In this document: positions 48,469 through 55,659 of the stretch, one piece after another
Position numbering within the stretch: the stretch's first letter is position 1
How the letters are laid out: every line of letters begins with the position of its first letter
From: Companilactobacillus kedongensis
Lineage (GTDB): Bacteria; Bacillota; Bacilli; Lactobacillales; Lactobacillaceae
DNA length: 55,659 bases
NCBI RefSeq assembly: GCF_003946625.1
Contig: NZ_RHOR01000015.1
Location: 1-55,659, forward strand
Direction: 5' to 3'
The notes under the pieces: model-generated
Told to the model about the DNA's origin: nothing
The model's input: the letters and a program-made list of their open reading frames with translations, nothing else
Databases searched by the model: none
Made by a program: the position numbers and the translations under genes

Positions 48469-51400
48469 TTAATCAAGGATATCTTTAGGATTTTCTCCCT
48501 CTTTTTCTAAGTAAAATGGATTACCTAGTATATCCGTATTAACCTTCCAAATTTTACAATTTTTTGGTACTAGACGCTTAATAATTTGTTTCTTTGCAGA
48601 ACCGTATACTGGCCAATCATCATTATCAGTCTTATATTTATATATTGGCTTAAGTTCTACATATCCTTTTTGCTTATCCATTGTACGGGACCAGAATAGC
48701 ATTTCAACACTTTCACCAGTTTCTAAATTTTCAACCTTAATGCGATCTTTTTTATACAGACTAAATATAAATTCAGAATCATCAGATACCCTTTCTCGGT
48801 ATTTAATCTCTAGATATTTTTTAAGTTTAATCCCATATCCTTCATCTTCATTAAACTTAAGATCAGCATATTTAATTCCCATGATCTCATATTCACCAGT
48901 TTCATGATTCAAATAGACATCAGTCCTCCATGGATTTAATGATTGTAAAATAACATGTTTGTTGTTAGCATTTTCAGGTGTTATATCAATATTAGATCCA
49001 ATTTTCTTATCCAAATATTTGAGCTGTCTTATTTCAGGTCCATTATTTTTCTTTGAATATTTTCTCACTGGTCCATGATCTACGCGATAAAGTTCAAATG
49101 GAGATATATCAACTGTCTTGACTTTATTATCCCTCCCCATTTTTTCAATAGAACTAGGATAAGTATTCATAATTTCTTCTAAATGATTAAAACTTCTTGG
49201 ATCATACTTATTCAATAAAAATTTAGATTTATCCTTATCGCATATTTTTTTGAATCTAACATATTCTTTGTAATCATAAATATTCTTAATTTTTCCAACA
49301 ATATACTCTGATTCTTCTTTGTCCTTGGCAAGCATCCCGGATCTTGTAGAATATATCGTTGAATCACTGACTTTACGATTCATTTTCTTATCAACTTGAT
49401 GTGAAAATTTAATTCTATCGTCAGCATTCATAAGTTCATCAACAAAGCCATTGTATGGTTGTTCATAAACTTCCTTGTCAAAAGTCTTATCATCAATTAT
49501 CTCACCAGTTTCAATATCTACAGTATTATCGCCTTCAACTTTGACAGGGAATATACTGGCTCCTTTTTTCCAAATATTTAAAAACGGAGTCGAAGCAATT
49601 ATTGATGCATCAATAGCATGATGATGGAAAGTTTCTCTGGTCTTATTGATATGCCAATGTTTACGCATATTAGAAGTAAACTTACCACGAATAACTGTAA
49701 CTTTTGTATTAACTTCTTTTTCTCTAAAGAATTCTTGTAAACTATTTAAAACAACTCTTGAAGAATATCTAGTATCAACTAAATTACGAGAAATAAATCT
49801 CTTCCGTGTATCGATATCACTAACATTTTCAGAGAAAAGATAGTTTTTACGTTTATTCTTGTTAAATCTTGTATTTTTAATTACCATGGCCTTCATGGAA
49901 TCAAATCCCTGACCATGACCCTCATTCATGAATTCAAATGGAGTCTTTTGTCCTTTAATTTGATTCATTTCGGCATAACAAAGTGTCTTGTTATTGATAC
50001 TATCATCAAATGAAATGGATTGCGGTATTATATGATCTATTTCAAAATTATCAGGATTGTTTAATAAATCAGATGCTGAAATTACTTTTCCATTGTACAC
50101 ATCTATTTTCTGTTGTTGATACCAAAGCCTGATCTTGAAAAATAGCTTTGACCCATATTTTCGCAAACCATCATCCACCAACGACTTGCTACCAACAGAA
50201 TTAGTAAATTCTTTAAGGGCTTCATCCTTTTGCTTCTTATTTTTGTTTTGAAAATCTTTAATTTGCTTTTTTGCATCGTCCTCATTCTTATCACGAGGCA
50301 TTTCTACAACAACATAGTCAATATGACCATATTCCTTCAATACAGCATTAACAATTTTTAAAGCTTCACGAACCGATTTAGCGGCGACTGGATTATAAAT
50401 ATCTTGGGCAATTTGTTTATATGGCAAATACTTATATTGGCTATACTTCTTGCCATTGTCTTTTATCAACCCCATTTCATTGATCAGGGTCATCTGTTCG
50501 ACTGGACGCTTTAACATTTCTGGTATTAGTAGTTTCATTGTCTTAACAGACAGTCTGTGCCACTTGTTATTAGACGTAACATTAAAACTAGCTTTATTGT
50601 CGATAATTAATTGAATCAAATCATCAGTCAAAAAATCAAAGTCCGGTTGTAATTTATTACGTAGCTGTTTTCTAATCTCACCATTCTCTGTGTTGAGTGT
50701 CAAAATAGAACTAAGTCGATCTAAGAAGTCCGTAGACCAGTCAGATATATCAACATCCGACTCTAAGAATTTTTTATGGACCTTACGATAAATTTCCATT
50801 GAACTTATTTCCGGTTTGTCTTTATCGTCAGTGCGATAACCAGCAATATCCGAGTCATCACAATCTGCAACTTTTTTGATCAACTTGATCATATTAACGG
50901 TAGTTTTATTATTTTTTAATTCTGATAAGATCTGTCTCTTATCATTCTCAGTTAATTTTTGATCTTCATAACTCAAAATACGTAAGTTATTCAAATCATT
51001 TAAAACATTAAACACTTGCGCAGTATAGGAAGCACCAGAAGCTCTTAATTCATCAGGAAAGATTTTATCATGACCAATCAATTCTTCAAATAGATTTTCT
51101 AACTTGCGTCCATCTTCCTTATAAATTCCATAATCAGTTCTTGATTTTTCACTACCTGGACCCTTAAAGTAATCCCTTTTTCGATTTAATATTTTACAAT
51201 ATGCATCTTCAAATTCTTCAGTTAATACCTCTGGATAGAATTCTCTTTGCTTTTCAATGATTCGTTTTGCCTCATCGATGTACGCTTTTGTAGTGAAGAC
51301 ATTCAACAACACTTCTCCTTCATCAGCATCAACGACAACTGTTCCTCTGGTAGCACCGTGTTTAGATAAACGATCTAATTGTATTTGTGCAGGTGTTTGA

Positions 51401-51861
51401 GTTTTCAACTCTTTAGTATTAAGCTGCAAACTTTTAGCATAATCTGAACCTTCGGATTCATCGTCAACATCTTTCAAATCGTAACTTATTCCTCGACGCT
51501 TCACGATATGATATAGACTTACAGCAATTTCTGATAAGTTTAACCTTTCGGATAATCCTTTTACCCGTAATTCATATGGATTGGAATTGTTGTCAAAATG
51601 GTCAAAATAGTTTTTATCTTCTTTGGAATCAATCAACTTAAATTTGTTGAATAGTTTGGCAGTATCCTTACGACGCTGTTTTTTTCGATTAGTTGATCTA
51701 CGGGCACCACGCATACTTCTACGTGTCTGATTTTCTTCACCTATCTTACCATTGATCAATCGTGATCCTAATTCAAGAATCTTACCAGCTCTAGGATCTA
51801 TTACACTGAATCCAACCGAAGATACACCGATATCTAATCCTAAACTTATTTTTCGATCCAT
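48469..51861 (-). CDS. cas9: Cas9-1, type II-A effector nuclease with complete active sites
   Basis: 1130 residues from the ATG at 51861 (GGAGG eight bases upstream; an earlier in-frame ATG at 51876 overlaps that site). Small type II-A Cas9, about the size of S. thermophilus CRISPR1 Cas9. RuvC-I LGLDIGVSSVGFSVID (D10), Arg-rich bridge helix (residues 47-66), REC lobe, RuvC-II VVVEMPRD (E520), HNH EIDHIIPQS (H610) with N633, RuvC-III FHHHAIDAS (H748, D751), then WED and PAM-interacting domains. It should cut both strands of target DNA. It has its own promoter upstream. Confidence 0.97.
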   Translation of the reverse strand: MDRKISLGLDIGVSSVGFSVIDPRAGKILELGSRLINGKIGEENQTRRSMRGARRSTNRKKQRRKDTAKLFNKFKLIDSKEDKNYFDHFDNNSNPYELRVKGLSERLNLSEIAVSLYHIVKRRGISYDLKDVDDESEGSDYAKSLQLNTKELKTQTPAQIQLDRLSKHGATRGTVVVDADEGEVLLNVFTTKAYIDEAKRIIEKQREFYPEVLTEEFEDAYCKILNRKRDYFKGPGSEKSRTDYGIYKEDGRKLENLFEELIGHDKIFPDELRASGASYTAQVFNVLNDLNNLRILSYEDQKLTENDKRQILSELKNNKTTVNMIKLIKKVADCDDSDIAGYRTDDKDKPEISSMEIYRKVHKKFLESDVDISDWSTDFLDRLSSILTLNTENGEIRKQLRNKLQPDFDFLTDDLIQLIIDNKASFNVTSNNKWHRLSVKTMKLLIPEMLKRPVEQMTLINEMGLIKDNGKKYSQYKYLPYKQIAQDIYNPVAAKSVREALKIVNAVLKEYGHIDYVVVEMPRDKNEDDAKKQIKDFQNKNKKQKDEALKEFTNSVGSKSLVDDGLRKYGSKLFFKIRLWYQQQKIDVYNGKVISASDLLNNPDNFEIDHIIPQSISFDDSINNKTLCYAEMNQIKGQKTPFEFMNEGHGQGFDSMKAMVIKNTRFNKNKRKNYLFSENVSDIDTRKRFISRNLVDTRYSSRVVLNSLQEFFREKEVNTKVTVIRGKFTSNMRKHWHINKTRETFHHHAIDASIIASTPFLNIWKKGASIFPVKVEGDNTVDIETGEIIDDKTFDKEVYEQPYNGFVDELMNADDRIKFSHQVDKKMNRKVSDSTIYSTRSGMLAKDKEESEYIVGKIKNIYDYKEYVRFKKICDKDKSKFLLNKYDPRSFNHLEEIMNTYPSSIEKMGRDNKVKTVDISPFELYRVDHGPVRKYSKKNNGPEIRQLKYLDKKIGSNIDITPENANNKHVILQSLNPWRTDVYLNHETGEYEIMGIKYADLKFNEDEGYGIKLKKYLEIKYRERVSDDSEFIFSLYKKDRIKVENLETGESVEMLFWSRTMDKQKGYVELKPIYKYKTDNDDWPVYGSAKKQIIKRLVPKNCKIWKVNTDILGNPFYLEKEGENPKDILD

Positions 51862-51897
51862 CTTAAATTCCTCCATTCAAATTAAATCTATGAGTTT

Positions 51898-51927
51898 AAT
51901 ATATCAGTGTCAGTATACGGAAATCAA
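51898..51927 (-). promoter_or_regulatory. Promoter of cas9-1
   Basis: Minus strand: -35 TTGATT (51922-51927), 18-bp spacer, -10 TATATT (51898-51903). Transcription should start near 51890, about 30 bp before the start codon. It sits directly after the terminator at 51942-51973. Confidence 0.65.
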
Positions 51928-51941
51928 TAATTCAGGAAAAT

Positions 51942-51973
51942 AAAAAAGCACACCTACGTTGGGTGTGCTTTTT
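51942..51973 (-). terminator. Terminator between cas9-2/solo repeat and cas9-1
   Basis: AAAAAAGCACACC and GGGTGTGCTTTTT form a long stem with loop TACGTT, with T runs in both directions. The minus-strand product would end the solo-repeat RNA three bases after the repeat. The core is identical to 43951-43974. Confidence 0.85.
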
Positions 51974-52034
51974 AACGTTCTACTATTACTAAATCCTTAA
52001 GGGTACAAAATTACATCTATCAGGTCCAACATAA
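51974..52034 (-). ncRNA. Candidate crRNA-like regulatory RNA (guide plus solo repeat)
   Basis: On the minus strand a perfect -10 box TATAAT (52041-52046) would start a transcript near 52034. That gives about 22 bases of guide-like sequence ending CTGATAGATGT, then the solo repeat, then directly the terminator at 51942-51973. This matches the layout of stand-alone crRNA-like regulators such as CreR or scaRNA. No convincing -35 box is seen. Whether it is expressed is unknown. Confidence 0.45.
51977..52012 (-). repeat. Solo degenerate CRISPR repeat between the two cas9 genes
   Basis: 36 bp, in crRNA orientation, matching 32 of 36 positions of the array repeat. The changes are at positions 1 and 2 (both to A), 11 (T to C) and 33 (A to G). 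The 3' part still pairs fully with the tracrRNA anti-repeat, the position-33 change giving a G-U pair. There is no second repeat and no leader motif beside it. Confidence 0.9.
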
Positions 52035-52104
52035 TTATTTATTATATTAAACAATCAAGACATCTCTATTTTAAAGCAATTTACTAAAATATCCAAGCCA
52101 TTAA

Positions 52105-55100
52105 TTATTCAAGAATATCCTTAGGCCCGCTGCCTTCCCTTTCCAAATAGAATGGATTACCAAGTATATCAGTATTGACCTTCCAGATCTTACAATTCTT
52201 AGGCACTAAACGTTTAACTAATCGTTTACTTTTACCATAAATCGGTAACTCATCATCACTAGTCAGACTTTTAATAGGCTTTAATTCCGCGTATCCTTTT
52301 TGTTTCTCCATTGTTCGTGACCAGAATAAAACTTCTACACTTTCGCCACTCTCAATATTTTTAACTTTGATTCGATCTTTCTTATACAACGTAAACATAA
52401 ACTCAGAATCATCGGATACTTCTTCACGATGTTTTATTTCAAGGTACTTATCGCGCTTGATTCCATATCCTTCACCCTTATTGAATTTGAGATCAGAATA
52501 TTTGATGCCCATAATTTCATACTCATTGGTTTCATGGTTCAAGTAAACATCAGTCCGCCATGGTTTCAACGACTGTAAGACTACTCGTTTATTTCTAGTA
52601 TTTGCAGGTGTGATATCAATGGTCGAACCAACTTTTTTATCCAAGTACTTAAGTTGCTTTATTTCTGGACCATTATTTTTCTTTGCATACTTTCTGATGG
52701 GTCCATTATCTCGACGGTAAAGTTCAAACGGTGAAGCACTGAACATTCTAACTTTACCCCTTATTCTTTCTTCAAACGAATCAGGATAAGTGTTCATGAT
52801 TCTTTCTAATTGAGCAAAGCTTTTTGAATCATACTTATTTAATAAGAACTTAGTTTTGTCTTTGTCATAAATTTTCTTAAATTTGGCATACTCGTCAATA
52901 TCATAAATATCTTTGATTTTGGCGACTACATACTCGGACGTCCCTTCATCTTTGGCAAGCTTACCAAATCTAGTCGAATAAACAGTTGAATCACTGATTT
53001 TACGGTTCATCTTCTTATCGATTTGATGAGAAAACTTCACTCTGTCATCACTGTTCTTTAATTCACTTTCAAATCCAGAGTATGGTTCTTGATAAGTGTA
53101 TTTAAGATATTCTCTTGTACTTAGAATTTCACCAAGTTTAATATCGAGAACATCCCCATCTAAACTATTAGGAAACATACTAAATCCATGTTTCCAAATA
53201 GTTAAAAATGGCATCGCAGCTATGATGGATGCATCAATTGCATAATAATGATACGTTTCTCTAGAATTCTTTATCTGCCAATACTTACGCATATTTGAAG
53301 TAAATTTACTACGGATAACTGAAACTTTGGTGTCTATACCCTTTTCATCAAAGAAGTCATGCAGACCATTAAAAACCACCTTAGAGGAATATCTCGTATC
53401 AATCAAATTACGAGTAATAAATCTCTTTCTTGTGTTTGAATCTCTTATATCTTCTTCATAAAAATAATTTCTTCTCTTGAGATTTAATCGAGAATTCTTT
53501 AATACCATATCTTTCATAGCTACATAACTCTGACCATAACCCTCATTAAGATATTCAAACGGCGTCATCTTATCTTTCAGCTGATTCATTTCAGCATAAC
53601 AGAGAGTTTTATTATTTATCCCATCGTCAAAGGAAATTGAAACCGGCACAATGTGATCTATTTCAAGTTTAGATCCATTTTGCAAAATATCTTCTGGTTG
53701 AATGGCTCTACCACTGTATAAATCCATTCCTTTTTGTTGATACCACAATCGTATTTTGAAACGAATATTGCTGCTTAATTTATCGTATTCATCACTGGAA
53801 ATACCAGTTGCTTCGATGAATTCTTCCTTAGCATCCATTATTTCTCTAGAATTCGTTCTTTGAAATGACTCAATATTTCTTTTTTCTTCGTCTTCATTTT
53901 TATCACGCGGCATTTGGGCAACGATATAGTCAATATGTTCATATTCCTTCATCACTGCATTAACAATTTTTAATGCTTCACGTACTACCTTGGATACGAC
54001 TGGATTATAAATATCTTCTGCAATTTTCTTGTAAGGCAAATGCTTATACTTACTATATTTAGGGCCATTGTTCTTAACTAATCCCATTTGCTTGATCAAG
54101 TCATTTTGCCCAATTGAATTTTTTATCATTTCAGGTATCAATAAATCCATTGTCTTAATAGATAACCTATGCCAACTATTACTAGATGTAACATCAAAAC
54201 TGGCTTTATTATCAATGATCAATTGAATCAAATCATCACTTAAAAAATCATATTGAGATTGCAAAAGGTTCTCAAGCTGATTTCTTATTTCACCATTATC
54301 AGTGTTAAGCGTCAAAATAAAACTCAAGTTGTCAAAAAAATCGGTTGGCCATTCGTTAATATCAACGTTATTATCTAAAAACTTTCGATGTACTTTACGG
54401 TATGTTGCCATTGAACTGATATCTGGTTTTCCTCTAGTATCAATTCGATACCCTTTAATGTCAGAGCCATCACAATTAGCTATCTTTTTAATAAGCTTGA
54501 TCATATTTATATTTGAAGTATTACTCTTCAATTCTTCTATGATTTGCTCTTTATCTTTGGGAGTCAATTTCTGATCCCCATAGCTCAGAATACGCAAATT
54601 ATTTAAATCATCCAAAACATCAAATTTCTGTGCTGTATAAGATGCTCCAGCGGCTCTCAATTCATCAGGAAAGATCTTATCGTGACCAATCAACTCTTCA
54701 AACAAATTATTCAAGATTCGTCCATCTGTTTTAAATATTCCGTAATCAGTCCGAGACTTGACGCTACCGGGACCTACAAAATAACTTCTTTTACGTGATA
54801 CTATTTGGCAATACTTTTCTTCAAATTCATCGGTTAATATATCTGGATAGAATTCTCGTTGTTTTTTGATAATACGTTTTGCTTCGTCAAGGTAGGCTTT
54901 GGTTGGAAAAATATTAAGTAGAGTTTCATTATCAGTAACAACTTTACCTCTAATAGCACCATACTCATTTAATCTTTTCAATTGAATTTGAGCTGGCGTC
55001 TGCGTTTTTAATTCAAGGTTATTGATCTTTAATCCATTGGCATATTCTGAATCTTCTGCTTCAGAATCAACATCTTTCAAATCGTAACTGATACCACGTC

Positions 55101-55464
55101 TCTTAACGATGTGATACAAACTATCTGCAATTTCTGACGTAGTTAATTGTTTTGACAAGCCCTTAACTCTTAATTCATAAGGATTAGAATTATCAACAAA
55201 ATTATCAAAATAGTGTTCATTATTCTTTGAATCTATCAATCCAAATTGATCAAATAACTTAGTTACATCCTTACGACGTTGCTTTTTCCTATTATTTAAT
55301 CTACGTGAGCCTCGCATATATCTGCGGGTCAAGTTCTCTTCACCGACTTTTCCATTTATCAGACGCGAGCCCAGCTCAAGGATTTTACCAGCTTCAGCGT
55401 CTATTACACTGAATCCGACCGATGAAACACCGATATTTAATCCTAAACTTATCTTTCGATCCAC
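52105..55464 (-). CDS. Cas9-2, Cas9 paralogue with RuvC catalytic residues replaced and HNH intact
   Basis: 1119 residues, an uninterrupted frame from GTG at 55464 with GGGGGAG five bases upstream. It aligns with Cas9-1 along the whole length; by eye roughly two thirds or more of residues are identical, with bridge helix, REC lobe, WED and C-terminal domain all present. RuvC-I reads LGLNIGVSS (N10 in place of Asp), RuvC-II reads IVAQMPRD (Q517 in place of Glu), RuvC-III reads YHYYAIDAS (Y741 in place of the catalytic His; D744 kept). HNH is kept: EIDHIVPVS (H604) and MNQ (N627). Predicted: guide-directed DNA binding with at most one-strand cleavage. It precedes cas9-1 and is separated from it by a terminator. 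Confidence 0.95.
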   Translation of the reverse strand: MDRKISLGLNIGVSSVGFSVIDAEAGKILELGSRLINGKVGEENLTRRYMRGSRRLNNRKKQRRKDVTKLFDQFGLIDSKNNEHYFDNFVDNSNPYELRVKGLSKQLTTSEIADSLYHIVKRRGISYDLKDVDSEAEDSEYANGLKINNLELKTQTPAQIQLKRLNEYGAIRGKVVTDNETLLNIFPTKAYLDEAKRIIKKQREFYPDILTDEFEEKYCQIVSRKRSYFVGPGSVKSRTDYGIFKTDGRILNNLFEELIGHDKIFPDELRAAGASYTAQKFDVLDDLNNLRILSYGDQKLTPKDKEQIIEELKSNTSNINMIKLIKKIANCDGSDIKGYRIDTRGKPDISSMATYRKVHRKFLDNNVDINEWPTDFFDNLSFILTLNTDNGEIRNQLENLLQSQYDFLSDDLIQLIIDNKASFDVTSSNSWHRLSIKTMDLLIPEMIKNSIGQNDLIKQMGLVKNNGPKYSKYKHLPYKKIAEDIYNPVVSKVVREALKIVNAVMKEYEHIDYIVAQMPRDKNEDEEKRNIESFQRTNSREIMDAKEEFIEATGISSDEYDKLSSNIRFKIRLWYQQKGMDLYSGRAIQPEDILQNGSKLEIDHIVPVSISFDDGINNKTLCYAEMNQLKDKMTPFEYLNEGYGQSYVAMKDMVLKNSRLNLKRRNYFYEEDIRDSNTRKRFITRNLIDTRYSSKVVFNGLHDFFDEKGIDTKVSVIRSKFTSNMRKYWQIKNSRETYHYYAIDASIIAAMPFLTIWKHGFSMFPNSLDGDVLDIKLGEILSTREYLKYTYQEPYSGFESELKNSDDRVKFSHQIDKKMNRKISDSTVYSTRFGKLAKDEGTSEYVVAKIKDIYDIDEYAKFKKIYDKDKTKFLLNKYDSKSFAQLERIMNTYPDSFEERIRGKVRMFSASPFELYRRDNGPIRKYAKKNNGPEIKQLKYLDKKVGSTIDITPANTRNKRVVLQSLKPWRTDVYLNHETNEYEIMGIKYSDLKFNKGEGYGIKRDKYLEIKHREEVSDDSEFMFTLYKKDRIKVKNIESGESVEVLFWSRTMEKQKGYAELKPIKSLTSDDELPIYGKSKRLVKRLVPKNCKIWKVNTDILGNPFYLEREGSGPKDILE

Positions 55465-55518
55465 ATCGACTCCCCCAATTTGTCATAAAATACACAAGTT
55501 AAATATATCATAATAAAA

Positions 55519-55596
55519 ACCACCCGTAAAACGGGTGGTTTTCTCTGAGGCTATAAGCCTCTTCCACTAGCCAGCGTCTCAAGACGCTGGCTTTTG
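55519..55596 (-). terminator. Cluster of three hairpins upstream of cas9-2
   Basis: ACCACCCGT/ACGGGTGGT (55519-55539), GAGGCT/AGCCTC (55547-55561) and AGCCAGCGTCT/AGACGCTGGCT (55569-55592). The first ends in TTTTTATT on the minus strand, so it terminates an unseen gene to the right. The third ends in TTTTG on the plus strand. No gene is visible from 55465 to 55659 and no clear -35/-10 pair for cas9-2 was found. Confidence 0.65.
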
Positions 55597-55659
55597 TATA
55601 CCAAAGCCAAACTGCTTTTATCACTTTTGCCACCGCTTTAAGCGATATTCGTACTACTT

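Noticed and set aside
51977-52043. Solo repeat read on the plus strand as a second tracrRNA
   Set aside because: It is closer to the array repeat than to the true anti-repeat, and what follows on the plus strand lacks the nexus and terminator hairpin seen at 48319-48371.
52105-55464. Cas9-2 as a pseudogene
   Set aside because: The frame is intact for 1119 codons, has a good ribosome binding site, and retains the HNH and RNA-binding regions; the changes are focused on the RuvC site.
55519-55659. Ends of an IS200/IS605-type element at the window edges, because similar CCACCCG hairpins occur at 79-97 and 55519-55539
   Set aside because: No transposase or TnpB fragment is visible, and the hairpins work as ordinary terminators.

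Overview
The window looks like a contiguous piece of a low-GC lactic acid bacterium chromosome (Lactobacillaceae). The SLAP-type secreted proteins, the T-box controlled trp and alaS operons, the gene order mutS-mutL-ruvA-ruvB-queA-tgt-yajC and the long-Csn2 type II-A CRISPR-Cas locus suggest the Companilactobacillus group. That genus call is inference, since no marker RNA gene is present. Almost every gene is on the minus strand, so operons are read right to left.

Layout from left to right. 1-7.6 kb: housekeeping operon alaS-ireB-ruvX-DUF1292-cvpA-mutS2-trxA behind an alanine T-box. 7.6-12.4 kb: trpDCFBA behind a tryptophan T-box, with a tiny Trp-codon-containing leader ORF; trpE and trpG are absent from this locus. 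12.5-17.4 kb: DEAD-box helicase, nrnA, dinB and zwf. 17.5-27.6 kb: yajC, tgt, queA, ruvB, ruvA, mutL, mutS and ymdB, covering tRNA queuosine synthesis plus mismatch and recombination repair. 27.7-33.7 kb: accessory zone with two secreted SLAP proteins, a ketopantoate reductase, two DUF554 membrane paralogues and a MerR regulator, punctuated by several families of large structured palindromic intergenic elements. 33.7-43.9 kb: groEL-groES with a CIRCE operator, CPBP protease, amino acid symporter, hydrolase, manA, rex, ABC-F protein, DUF368 lipid carrier transporter and azoreductase. 44-55.5 kb: RHH antitoxin-like gene and a type II-A CRISPR-Cas locus.

The CRISPR-Cas locus is the exceptional part. 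In transcription order (minus strand) it reads cas9-2, solo degenerate repeat plus terminator, cas9-1, tracrRNA, cas1, cas2, csn2 (long form), leader, array of 24 repeats. Cas9-1 has a full set of RuvC and HNH catalytic residues. Cas9-2 is a full-length, clearly homologous paralogue in which three RuvC catalytic positions are replaced by look-alike or larger residues (D10 to N, E520-equivalent to Q, H748-equivalent to Y), while the HNH residues remain. It therefore reads as a natural HNH-only nickase or a DNA-binding regulator. Only one recognisable tracrRNA is present, so both proteins probably share it. Between the two cas9 genes sits a single repeat (32 of 36 bases canonical) followed directly by an intrinsic terminator, with a possible promoter one guide length upstream. 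This is the architecture expected of a stand-alone crRNA-like regulatory RNA, and it may control cas9-1.

A second theme is structured intergenic DNA. One family of about 110 bp rods (three copies plus a fragment) lies directly after stop codons. A second family of about 170 bp elements has an outer stem and three inner hairpins (three copies). In both, stems covary between copies, which argues for selection on RNA or single-stranded DNA structure.
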